A DNA stretch of 64,000 nucleotides. Origin: Saccharicrinis sp963675435. Its GTDB lineage: Bacteria; Bacteroidota; Bacteroidia; Bacteroidales; Marinilabiliaceae. The notes under the pieces are model-generated. The model ran no database searches. It saw only the letters and a list, made by a program, of their open reading frames with translations, and was not told where the DNA came from. The position numbers were made by a program, and so were the translations under genes. Below are positions 1 through 7,887 of this stretch, piece by piece (position 1 is the first letter of the stretch; every line of letters starts with the position of its first letter). The stretch is taken from positions 3,472,001 through 3,536,000 of the forward strand of contig OY776216.1 in assembly GCA_963675435.1 (NCBI GenBank), in the 5' to 3' direction.

Positions 1-1582
1 GAATTGGACCTGGATAAACATACTTCGTATTTAAACCCCAGTCTTCTCTTTTGGCAGCGTAAGCTTTAAACGGAGCTCCATCTAATCTTACAAGTGCTTT
101 TTGAATTACAGGTTTCATCTCTCCGTGACGGCGCTCCATGTTCATCATCATTGTTACAGGTACACCACCAGCAATCCACTCAGCAGCAGGAGCTGTTAAG
201 TTACGTACTGATGACATATAACCTGATTTACCTTCAGCAATAAGAACTGATGCAGTATATCCTAATGAATAACAGTAATCAGCATCAAAGTTAGAAGGTG
301 CAGCACAACGTCCTTCATATCCGAAGAAATGAACCTGAGTAGAGAACTTACCTGAGTAAGTACCTTCTTTCTTCATTTTTTTCAACTTAGCTTTAACCAT
401 ATCAGCTAAAAGCTTTTCAGTTTCAATTAATGATACTTGTACGTTCCCGTGTGGATCACGATCTAACATTAATTGATTTGCAATACTGTTAGGTAAGCTT
501 TTAAATACCTCTGCCATTTCTGCAGATAGTTTTTTAACTAAGTATTCTCTCTTTTCTTTGTTTGTTTCAAAAGCATTAACCTCAGCTTCGTTATGAGCTA
601 ATAAATCGTTTAGTTCAGCAATTAATTTTTTCATTGCAGGAATAAACTCGATTAATCCTTCAGGAATAAGAACAGTACCGAAATTCTCACCATTTGCAGC
701 ACGAGCAACAACTTTATTAGCAATATAAGTTACAACTTCATCAAGAGTCATATTGTTTGCTTCCACTTCTTCTGAAATAATAGCAACGTTTGGCTGAGTT
801 TGTAGTGCACACTCTAATGCTATATGAGAAGCTGAACGTCCCATTAATTTAATAAAGTGCCAGTATTTTTTAGCTGAGTTGGCATCACGTTGAATGTTAC
901 CAATTAACTCACTATATACTTTACATGCAGTGTCAAAACCAAATGAAGTTTCAATCATTTCGTTTTTAAGGTCACCATCAATTGTTTTAGGACAACCTAT
1001 TACCTGAACGCCTGCATTTTTAGCCAAATAGTACTCAGCTAATACACAAGCATTTGTATTTGAATCATCACCACCAATAATAACCAATGCATTAATTCCT
1101 AAAGCTTTACAATTAGCTAAACCTTTATCGAATTGTTCAGTTTCTTCTAATTTAGTTCTACCAGAACCAATAATATCAAAACCTCCTGTATTTCTGTAGT
1201 GGTCGATAATATCATCAGTTAATTCTTTATAATCGTTGTCAACTAAACCACCAGGACCACCTAAGAAACCATACACTTTATTTGCAGGGTTTAACTTTTT
1301 TAATCCATCATAAATTCCTGAAATTACGTTATGACCTCCTGGTGCTTGACCTCCAGAAAGAATCAAACCAACGCTAATCGGTTCAGTTGTTGCTGTAGAT
1401 TCACCTTCTTCAAAGGTTAATACAGGCATTCCATAAGTATTAGGAAAAAGTTTTTCGATATCAGCCTGATCTGCAACTGACTCAGTATTTTTTCCTTCAA
1501 CAATTTTTACAGAACCATTAAGTGCTGCTGGTAATTTTGGAGAGTAACCCTCTCTTGCGATTTGAAGTGGACTTTTAATCAT
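1..1582 (-). CDS. pfp: Pyrophosphate--fructose-6-phosphate 1-phosphotransferase, long form (3' end outside window)
   Basis: Reversible glycolytic enzyme in the cytoplasm that phosphorylates fructose-6-phosphate with pyrophosphate instead of ATP. The frame is open from the ATG at 1582 to the window edge, 527 codons; the family is about 550 residues, so only a short tail is missing. Visible motifs are ILSGGQAPGGHN near residue 78, GGDDSNT (the Asp after GGD marks PPi use; ATP enzymes have Gly) and PKTIDGDLKN (the Lys of PKT is the second PPi-type residue). It reads MIKSPLQIAREGYSPKLP at the start and still matches the family (KYVYPGPI) at the edge. It is divergent from a second, shorter PPi-type phosphofructokinase across a 388-bp gap. 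Function is secure. Confidence 0.95.
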   Translation of the reverse strand, partial: MIKSPLQIAREGYSPKLPAALNGSVKIVEGKNTESVADQADIEKLFPNTYGMPVLTFEEGESTATTEPISVGLILSGGQAPGGHNVISGIYDGLKKLNPANKVYGFLGGPGGLVDNDYKELTDDIIDHYRNTGGFDIIGSGRTKLEETEQFDKGLANCKALGINALVIIGGDDSNTNACVLAEYYLAKNAGVQVIGCPKTIDGDLKNEMIETSFGFDTACKVYSELIGNIQRDANSAKKYWHFIKLMGRSASHIALECALQTQPNVAIISEEVEANNMTLDEVVTYIANKVVARAANGENFGTVLIPEGLIEFIPAMKKLIAELNDLLAHNEAEVNAFETNKEKREYLVKKLSAEMAEVFKSLPNSIANQLMLDRDPHGNVQVSLIETEKLLADMVKAKLKKMKKEGTYSGKFSTQVHFFGYEGRCAAPSNFDADYCYSLGYTASVLIAEGKSGYMSSVRNLTAPAAEWIAGGVPVTMMMNMERRHGEMKPVIQKALVRLDGAPFKAYAAKREDWGLNTKYVYPGPI

Positions 1583-1970
1583 CTTATCCAAATATTAATA
1601 TAGTTTTTAGAAAAATTTTTCTGAAAAATTCAAATTTTCAACACATTACATCAATACTAAACCGTTTTATATTGAATATAAATACATGAAAATTTAAAGA
1701 GCTGCAAAATTGTCTATATTTTTTCAAATTCGAAAAAAAATACCTTATTTATTTAAGATTTAACAGTAATTTAAACTGATTATCTTTTAAAACTAACCTT
1801 TTTTGAAGTAAGCATTTGATTCTGAACAGTTAGTTTACAATTTTTCTCTTAAAAACACATTACCTTTTAAAGTTATTCACTATATTTAAATAACTCATCT
1901 ACTGTTCATTTTGATGACAAAGACAATTCTTAAAGAATGAAAATTTTAGCTAACCCCAAAAATCAAGCAA
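1583..1970. promoter_or_regulatory. Divergent promoter region between two phosphofructokinase genes
   Basis: This 388-bp, very AT-rich gap separates two divergent glycolytic genes, so it must carry at least two promoters. I see no exact TAnnTTTG box at the usual spacing, no clear inverted repeat and no small ORF with support. Confidence 0.5.
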
Positions 1971-3185
1971 ATGAATAATAAAAAATTAACCATTGGTATT
2001 TTAACCGGAGGTGGTGATGTTCCGGGTTTAAATCCTGCTATCAGAGCAATAACACTAAGAGCTATCAGAGAAGGCTACAATGTAATTGGCATTAAAAACG
2101 GTTGGAAAGGTGTTATTAGTATTGATAGGTCCAAAAAATTAGAAGACCAAACCTTTTGTATTCCGCTTTCCGAACTTACAGTTAACCGAATAGGTAGAAC
2201 CGGTGGTACGTTTTTACATTCAAGTCGTACAAAAGCTACCAAAGTAGCTCAAAAAGATCTACCTGACCACTTAAAAGGTAAATACAAAGATGACTATACT
2301 GACTTAACAGACGAGGCTGTAGCTAACTTAAAATACATTGGAATCGATTATCTCGTGCCTATTGGTGGAGATGACACCCTTAGTTATGCAGTTCGTTTAC
2401 ATAAAGAAGGCATAAAAGTAATAGGTATACCTAAAACAATGGATGGAGATGTTCCAGGAACCGAATACTGCATTGGATTTAGCACCTGTATTACACGAAC
2501 TATAGAACTAACTCATGAACTTAGAACTTGTGCTGGATCACACGAACGTTTTTTAGTTCTTGAAGTATTTGGCCGAAATGCAGGCTTTTCTGCTCTACTA
2601 CCAACAATAGGCGGAGCTGCTGACAGATGTATTATACCTGAATATTCTATTAATACAGAACGTCTAACCGAATTGATGGTAGAAGACAGACGCAACAACC
2701 CAAGTAATTACTCAGTAGTTTTGGTTTCTGAAGGCGCAACTTTTGATGGACAGGAAATTATTTATTCTGATGCTGAAACTGATGCCTTTGGACATAAGAA
2801 ACTGGGTGGAATTGGAGAACAAATTGGTAAAGAATTAAGAAGACACTCTGCAAAATACAATAAAGGCAGGGAAATTAATATTATAAACCAAAAACTAGGC
2901 TATTTGGTCAGATCAGGACAACCTGATGCGTTGGATTCAATTATTCCAACTACCTATGGCAATATGGCTATGGATTTAATCATTAAAGGAGAATCCGGAC
3001 ATATGGTTTGCATTAAAAATGGAAAATTCGACTATGTATCTATTGAAGCTGTTAAAAAAGATCAAAAGGGAGAAAGTATCAAGAAAGTTAATATTGCAAA
3101 ATTCTATGATACAGATAGATACAGACCTATATTTCAAAATTTAATTGGAGATCCAATGATGTTTCTAACTACAGATTTTACTTAA
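1971..3185 (+). CDS. 6-phosphofructokinase, PPi-dependent type (short form)
   Basis: Member of the PfkA superfamily, 404 residues, cytoplasmic. The N-terminal phosphate loop is ILTGGGDVPGLN (residues 10-21). The phosphoryl-donor residues are those of pyrophosphate enzymes: GGDDT (Asp where ATP enzymes have Gly) and IPKTMDGD (Lys where E. coli PfkA has Gly). The Asp of MDGD is the catalytic base, and the sugar-phosphate motif EVFGRNAGF follows. It therefore probably uses PPi, although the donor cannot be proven from sequence. It lies back to back with a long-form pfp, so the cell would have two PPi-type enzymes of different subfamilies. A strong terminator follows directly. Confidence 0.9.
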   Translation: MNNKKLTIGILTGGGDVPGLNPAIRAITLRAIREGYNVIGIKNGWKGVISIDRSKKLEDQTFCIPLSELTVNRIGRTGGTFLHSSRTKATKVAQKDLPDHLKGKYKDDYTDLTDEAVANLKYIGIDYLVPIGGDDTLSYAVRLHKEGIKVIGIPKTMDGDVPGTEYCIGFSTCITRTIELTHELRTCAGSHERFLVLEVFGRNAGFSALLPTIGGAADRCIIPEYSINTERLTELMVEDRRNNPSNYSVVLVSEGATFDGQEIIYSDAETDAFGHKKLGGIGEQIGKELRRHSAKYNKGREINIINQKLGYLVRSGQPDALDSIIPTTYGNMAMDLIIKGESGHMVCIKNGKFDYVSIEAVKKDQKGESIKKVNIAKFYDTDRYRPIFQNLIGDPMMFLTTDFT

Positions 3186-3188
3186 ATA

Positions 3189-3223
3189 AAAAAGCCTGAG
3201 GTTGTAACCTCAGGCTTTTTTAT
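3189..3223 (+). terminator. Rho-independent terminator after phosphofructokinase
   Basis: A perfect hairpin with arms AAAGCCTGAGGTT and AACCTCAGGCTTT, loop GT, is followed by a T-run. It begins four bases after the stop codon. Confidence 0.92.
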
Positions 3224-3231
3224 TTAATACA

Positions 3232-3261
3232 TTGCTTTTGTACTTCTTAATTATATCTTTG
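3232..3261 (+). promoter_or_regulatory. Bacteroidota-type promoter of the glycosyltransferase gene
   Basis: TTG at 3232-3234, a 19-base spacer and TATCTTTG at 3254-3261 match the Bacteroidota primary-sigma consensus (TTTG, about 19 bases, TAnnTTTG). Transcription would start about 10 bases before the ATG at 3279, giving a very short leader. Confidence 0.65.
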
Positions 3262-3278
3262 TCGCAAACTAAATATTT

Positions 3279-4265
3279 ATGCCAAAGTTTTCGATTATAA
3301 TACCCGTATTTAATCGCCCTCAAGAAATTGATGAATTACTTCATAGCTTAACTGAAGTTAAATATTCAAATTTTGAAGTAATTATTGTTGAAGACGGATC
3401 ATATTTATCTTCTGAAGATATTTGTAATGGATATGCTTCAAAACTAAATCTTAAATACGTTACCCAGGATAACAGTGGCCCTGGCCCTGCTCGTAACTAC
3501 GGAGCTAGCCTAGCTACAGGTGAAATATTAATCTTTTTTGATTCTGATTGCTTAATTCCTCAGGACTATTTTGAGCACGTTAATAAATATTTTAGTTATG
3601 CAGATTGCTACGGTGGCCCCGATAAAGCGCACGAATCATTTAATACGATTCAAAAAGCCATAAATTATTCAATGACTTCTACCCTAACAACAGGAGGAAT
3701 TAGAGGCGGAAAAAAACAATTGGATAAGTATTACCCCAGAAGTTTTAATTTGGGAATTAAGAAAGAAGTTTTTGATCAATTAAATGGTTTTGAAACTTTA
3801 AGATTTGGTGAAGATCTTGATTTCAGTATGCGAATTCAGGAAAATGGATTTAAAACCATGTTAATTGAAGATGCATGGGTTTACCATAAACGAAGAAATA
3901 ACTTTAAATCGTTTTTTAAACAGGTATATAACTCCGGAATTGCTCGCATTAATTTAAATTTCCGTCACCCGGGAACAATTAAAACTGTTCATTGGATGCC
4001 AGCTATTTTTACTCTCGTCTTTCTTTTATGGATATTATTGAGCTTTATATTTCCAACATTAGGTTGGTTACTACTTTTTCCTGCAATTGTATTTTTAATT
4101 GATGCGATCTTAAAAACAAAGGAAATTATTCCTGGTTTTATTGCTATCATCACATCACATACTCAATTGTTTGGTTATGGCAGTGGCTTTCTCTCTGCAT
4201 TTTTTAATAGACACATTCTAAAAAAAGAAGAATTCTCTGCTTTTAAGAAAAATTTTTACAAATAA
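3279..4265 (+). CDS. Family 2 glycosyltransferase, membrane-associated
   Basis: Transfers a sugar from a nucleotide-sugar donor, probably for a surface glycan; the substrate is unknown. The GT-A fold starts at residue 1 with FSIIIPVFNRPQEI, followed by the acidic VVEDGS-type motif (IIVEDGS), a DxD-like motif in IFFDSDC near residue 90 and a later acidic stretch RFGEDLDFSMRI typical of family 2. The C-terminal 80 residues hold two or three hydrophobic segments (about 235-300). Length 328 is normal. It has its own promoter and appears monocistronic. Confidence 0.88.
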   Translation: MPKFSIIIPVFNRPQEIDELLHSLTEVKYSNFEVIIVEDGSYLSSEDICNGYASKLNLKYVTQDNSGPGPARNYGASLATGEILIFFDSDCLIPQDYFEHVNKYFSYADCYGGPDKAHESFNTIQKAINYSMTSTLTTGGIRGGKKQLDKYYPRSFNLGIKKEVFDQLNGFETLRFGEDLDFSMRIQENGFKTMLIEDAWVYHKRRNNFKSFFKQVYNSGIARINLNFRHPGTIKTVHWMPAIFTLVFLLWILLSFIFPTLGWLLLFPAIVFLIDAILKTKEIIPGFIAIITSHTQLFGYGSGFLSAFFNRHILKKEEFSAFKKNFYK

Positions 4266-4291
4266 TTATACACACTTATCAAACCCACAAA

Positions 4292-4468
4292 TCAACTACA
4301 CTCATTTTTTAAACTTTGGGTAAAGTTCAAAATATTTTGAATGGTTTGTGGTAAAGGTGATAAATTTTTATTTACAAAAAATGTATCCGGCAAATTCTCA
4401 ATTACTTTAATAAGCGTTAAACTATATTCTTCAATATTATCTTCAAAACTGGTATAATTCAAATCCAT
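4292..4468 (-). CDS. Small hypothetical protein downstream of ECF sigma gene
   Basis: A 58-codon ORF starts with ATG at 4468 and stops with TGA at 4292. It lies 61 bases downstream of the ECF sigma gene on the same strand. The product begins MDLNYTSFEDNIEEY and contains VIENLPDTFFVNKNLSPLP; it is acidic at the N-terminus, amphipathic and has no membrane segment. Anti-sigma-like or sigma-linked small proteins are common in this position, but this one has no zinc motif or membrane anchor, so that role is only a guess. No family is recognised. Confidence 0.45.
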   Translation of the reverse strand: MDLNYTSFEDNIEEYSLTLIKVIENLPDTFFVNKNLSPLPQTIQNILNFTQSLKNECS

Positions 4469-4529
4469 AGGCTTTATAATATTAAAAATTTAACATTATA
4501 ACGCTAATCAACTTATTATATTGTAAAAA

Positions 4530-5120
4530 TTAAACACATAACGAAATATTTCTTTCTTCTACCATTGATCTCATATTAATTATGGCATACCTCATGCGCC
4601 CTAAAGCTGTATTGATACTAACCCCTGTTTCTTCAGCTATTTCCTTAAAACTCAACCCCATATAATGGCGCATTTTAACCACTTCCTTTTGATTTTCTGG
4701 TAAATATTCAACCAACTCTCCTACTTCTTTTAATATTTGAGTAAATACAATTTTATCTTCTATGGTAGTATCAGAAAATTTTGGAGAATTTAATAAATCG
4801 TAATCATTGGCATCATTTGATACCGTTTGTAGATTCTTTTGTTTTCGGAAGTAATCAATGATCAGATTATGAGATATTCTCATTACCCATGAAGCAAACT
4901 TACCATTCTCAATATACTTTCCCTTTTTGAGATTAGTAATAACTTTAATAAAGGTATCCTGAAAAATATCTTCGGCAAGTTCTTGATTCTTAACCATCAT
5001 TAAAATATACGAGTATATCCTATTCTTATGCCTATCAATTAAAATTTGCAAGCATTCTTCTTTTCCTCCAATGAAATATTTAATTAATTCATTTTCAGAA
5101 AGTAAAACCAACTTATCCAT
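4530..5120 (-). CDS. ECF-type RNA polymerase sigma factor (sigma-70 family)
   Basis: Binds core RNA polymerase and directs it to a specific promoter set. Region 2 lies at about residues 20-90: LIDRHKNRIYSYILMMVKN, then AEDIFQDTFIKVITNL and FASWVMRISHNLIIDYFRKQ. Region 4 lies at about 125-185: LPENQKEVVKMRHYMGLSFKEIAEETGVSINTALGRMRYAI, an intact helix-turn-helix. Length 196 is usual. There is no adjacent FecR-like anti-sigma gene; only a 58-codon ORF follows. The regulon is unknown. Confidence 0.93.
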   Translation of the reverse strand: MDKLVLLSENELIKYFIGGKEECLQILIDRHKNRIYSYILMMVKNQELAEDIFQDTFIKVITNLKKGKYIENGKFASWVMRISHNLIIDYFRKQKNLQTVSNDANDYDLLNSPKFSDTTIEDKIVFTQILKEVGELVEYLPENQKEVVKMRHYMGLSFKEIAEETGVSINTALGRMRYAIINMRSMVEERNISLCV

Positions 5121-5394
5121 GTTTCAAACTTTTAAATATAAAGCGTAAACATTTCTCCTATAGGCAATTTTTTTTATGGTTATTAATTAATTCATTTTTA
5201 GTGTCTGCAAAGAAGTAAAAAAAAACTAAAAATGCAATGAAATAATCATAATTTACATGAATGCTAGGATTTTCTGCAGATTTAGTGTCTTTCAGTAAAA
5301 TATAATCAAACAAAATCAGACTATTCAAATTACAACAGACTACTCTGATTGGTTGGTTATAACTATTTGATGAGTATATAACACCTGACCTTTA

Positions 5395-6168
5395 TTATTC
5401 ATTAATATCCATTAAGTTTCCATGTTTAAATTCATAATTCAGTAATGTTTTCATCTTTTGACTATTTATGATCTTAAATTCATTCTTAGAATTTTCATTA
5501 AAAACAACCACTGATTTACCAACTTTTTGAATTTCTTGAAGATAAAATTCCCGTCTTTTAGGATGATCATCTGTACATGCATTTAGAATGTCATTCCAGA
5601 CTTCTTTTTTGATGATTTGTTCAATTATTTCTATGCAATCATCTCTATGTATAAAATTTATATACCCTTCTGGATTTTCAACTGGTTTATTAGAATTAAT
5701 GAAATTTCCAGGTTGCCTGTCATAACCCAATAACCCACCAAACCTGATTATTGTAGATTTAAAAGAAGAGTTAGTAATGAATAAATTCTCTATTTCAGCA
5801 AGTGGAGTAACAGATGTGTTGTTTTCTTCAGTAACAATTCTATTTGTAAAAGGATAAACTGAAGTTGAACTAATAAACAATATTTTTTTAATTTTTGAGA
5901 CTTCAATACTCTTTATAAGGCTTTTTATATCCTTAATATTTTTGGATGCAATCGCAATTATTAAAACTTCAGCACTTAAAAATTCCCTTAAATCATCACT
6001 TGACTTTCTAATATTGATGAGAAACGGTTTAATACCTTCTTCTACAAGATCTTTGATATTAGATTTAGAAGTAGTTGAACCATAAACTTCATATCCTTTT
6101 TCAATAAGATCAATTGCCAGGGCTAACCCTAACCAACCACACCCTAAAATGCTAATTCTTTGATGCAT
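5395..6168 (-). CDS. NAD(P)-dependent epimerase/dehydratase-like SDR protein
   Basis: Rossmann-fold protein of 257 residues in the extended short-chain dehydrogenase group, resembling YeeZ-type proteins. The nucleotide-binding motif is ILGCGWLGLALA (residues 7-18). The middle has ILFISSTSVYPF, where S/T and Y sit in the catalytic region, but a clean YxxxK motif is not obvious. FIHRDDCIEIIEQII is the conserved HxxD-like stretch of this group. The substrate is unknown. It lies just outside the distal end of the cassette array; its 3' flank shows no palindrome or matching core, so I treat it as chromosomal. Confidence 0.8.
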   Translation of the reverse strand: MHQRISILGCGWLGLALAIDLIEKGYEVYGSTTSKSNIKDLVEEGIKPFLINIRKSSDDLREFLSAEVLIIAIASKNIKDIKSLIKSIEVSKIKKILFISSTSVYPFTNRIVTEENNTSVTPLAEIENLFITNSSFKSTIIRFGGLLGYDRQPGNFINSNKPVENPEGYINFIHRDDCIEIIEQIIKKEVWNDILNACTDDHPKRREFYLQEIQKVGKSVVVFNENSKNEFKIINSQKMKTLLNYEFKHGNLMDINE

Positions 6169-6337
6169 TATAAATCTATTTTTGTATTGGCAATAATGGT
6201 GAGTATATAAGAAGTGGCGGATTTAAAGCAACTACTATTATGTTTGCAATATACTTTATTTAAATGAGAAGCGGTTCGAGTTTGCACCCAAACCATAATT
6301 GCTTATACATATCCGAAGTTTACAATTTTGATAATTA

Positions 6338-6455
6338 ACTAAAGAACGAAAGAGTGGATTAAGGTTAATATATACATAAAGCATAAAGCATAAAGCTTGT
6401 CAACAATGAAAATCCCCACCCTTTCGCTACTGAAATACGATTAGTTCTTTGGGCC
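6338..6455 (+). ncRNA. Candidate bridge RNA of the IS110-type element
   Basis: The noncoding left end of the element can fold: 6339-6360 (CTAAAGAACGAAAGAGTGGATT) pairs imperfectly with 6411-6426 (AATCCCCACCCTTTCG), and AAAGAAC pairs with GTTCTTT at 6444-6450. Between the arms lie three copies of ATAAAGC (6376-6396). IS110 elements encode a structured guide RNA in this position. The recognition loops were not resolved, so this is structural inference. Confidence 0.45.
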
Positions 6456-6516
6456 TCTTAAGCCTGTTTTTAGGTTGCTATATTAAAGTAGCTGCGTTCT
6501 TTTAAATCTTTTAATT

Positions 6517-7485
6517 ATGAATAAAAATAATCATTTTATTGGTATCGACATCTCCAAAAAAGTATTTGATGTCTGGAGTTCTGAATTGGGACATAAACAG
6601 TTTACAAATAATAATGAAGGATTTAATAAGTTTCTACTGTTACTGGATGCCAAGAGCTGGTGTGTCATGGAATATACAGGATGTTATTATAACCAACTAG
6701 CTCTATTTTTATTTGAAAATGAAATTGCTGTTTCTGTTATAAATCCGCTTGTAATCAAACGCTACATTCAAATGAAGCTCCAACACAGTAAAACAGATAA
6801 AAGTGATGCTAAAATGATTGTTAAGTATGCTCAGGAACAAAAGCTGAACCTGTGGCATCCATTACCTGAGTACATAGAACATTGTAAAGATTTACACACT
6901 ACCATTAGCTTGTATTTTAAACAAAGTACGGCTCTAAAAAATAAATTACATAGCTTTGTGGATAAAGCTATTAAAGGTAAAGTTATTACTTCATTAAAGC
7001 GTCAAATCCGCCAAATTGAAGCTGAAATTAAACTACTTGAACAAGAATTAGAAGATACTATTAAAAAGCATGAACAACAGTTGTTATCTAATCTTTTATC
7101 AATTCCTGGGATAGGTAAAAAAACAGCCATAATGCTGATAGTTTGTACAAATGGCTTCAAAACATTTGAAAACAACCGACAGCTTTCTGCTTTCCTTGGA
7201 TTATCTCCGGTCATTTTCACTTCAGGATCCAGTGTAAGAGGAAAGTCCAGAATATCTAAAAAAGGGAATCCTTTGATTCGTAAGCTATTGTTTATGTGCA
7301 GTTTTACGGCATGTACCAGAAACCCACAATGTAAAGCGCTTTTTGACAGACTGGTAGCTAAAGGCAAATCAAAAAAAATAGCCTTAATTGCGGTCTCTAA
7401 CAAACTGTTAGCCCAGTCAATGGGGATTGCAAAATCAGGCTTAAAATATGATCCAAATTTTAAGTCTGTTTTGGTTTCTCTATAA
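6517..7485 (+). CDS. IS110-family transposase (DEDD recombinase)
   Basis: Bridge-RNA-guided recombinase of 322 residues. The N-terminal RuvC-like DEDD domain shows FIGIDISKKVFDVW (first Asp, about residue 10), EYTGCYY (Glu near 54) and KTDKSDAKMI (two Asp near 93-96). A charged coiled-coil stretch spans about 145-185 (RQIRQIEAEIKLLEQELE). The C-terminal Tnp domain has LLSIPGIGKKTA and TSGSSVRGKSRISKKGN, the region of the catalytic serine, then NPLIRKLLF. It looks intact and full length. Confidence 0.93.
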   Translation: MNKNNHFIGIDISKKVFDVWSSELGHKQFTNNNEGFNKFLLLLDAKSWCVMEYTGCYYNQLALFLFENEIAVSVINPLVIKRYIQMKLQHSKTDKSDAKMIVKYAQEQKLNLWHPLPEYIEHCKDLHTTISLYFKQSTALKNKLHSFVDKAIKGKVITSLKRQIRQIEAEIKLLEQELEDTIKKHEQQLLSNLLSIPGIGKKTAIMLIVCTNGFKTFENNRQLSAFLGLSPVIFTSGSSVRGKSRISKKGNPLIRKLLFMCSFTACTRNPQCKALFDRLVAKGKSKKIALIAVSNKLLAQSMGIAKSGLKYDPNFKSVLVSL

Positions 7486-7887
7486 TTTCTCTTTTTGAAC
7501 TTGCCTCCCAAAACAATTAGGTAATTCAAAAGGAAAAATTATGCCCTTTTTATTTGGTTTTTACCTTAGTTCTTTGTTGTGTGGAGTTATTCTTCAATCA
7601 ATTTGTTAATTCTCTCTTTATCAGCATCGCTAAAATTGTAAATTTCAAGTTTATCTGTCAATGCTTTTAAGTCATCAAGGTACTTTTTTCTATTTCTCCT
7701 TGTACATTTTATAATCTCATCTTTGCTTTCACTTACTTCATCCTCGTACAAATAGAATATATTGTCTTTGTCTTTGAAAAATGAAGTGAAAATTTTAATT
7801 TTTTTATACTCATCATTTATTTTGCTTGAGTCAATAATACATTCAAAAGTATCAGGGTCTGCGTCCTTAACTTGTTTTTTATGGTAA

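Larger units (their letters stand above)
6311..7574 (+). mobile_element. IS110-family insertion sequence inserted in attC-like site S0
   Basis: The boundaries come from rejoining the split palindrome and are good to one or two bases; the element is 1264 bp. It has no evident terminal inverted repeats or target duplication, as expected for IS110. About 206 bp of noncoding DNA precede the transposase and hold a foldable segment; about 90 bp follow it. IS110/IS1111 relatives that target integron attC sites are known, and this one faces opposite to the cassette genes. Confidence 0.8.
6191..7586 (-). repeat. attC-like site S0, split by an IS110-type element
   Basis: Terminal palindrome of the last cassette. 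One piece is 6191-6310 and the other 7575-7586; joining them across the IS restores CAACA+ATGTATAAGC, which matches intact sites such as S7 (CAACAATGTGTATAG). The opening bases at 7576-7586 (minus CTCCACACAAC) directly follow the stop codon of the DKNYY gene and are complementary to the start of the same cassette at about 9962-9977. The outer core reads ATTATTGCC instead of GTTATTGCC, so the distal crossover point looks mutated. Confidence 0.7.

Noticed and set aside
5395..6168. The epimerase-like gene as a tenth cassette
   Set aside because: The flank before 5395 has no palindrome and no sequence matching the outer core of S0, whose G|TT is mutated to A|TT.
7002..7529. Open frames opposite the transposases, uvrA and the efflux genes (for example 10158-10400, 45944-46324)
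   Set aside because: All lie antisense to, or out of frame within, well-supported genes and have no recognisable features.
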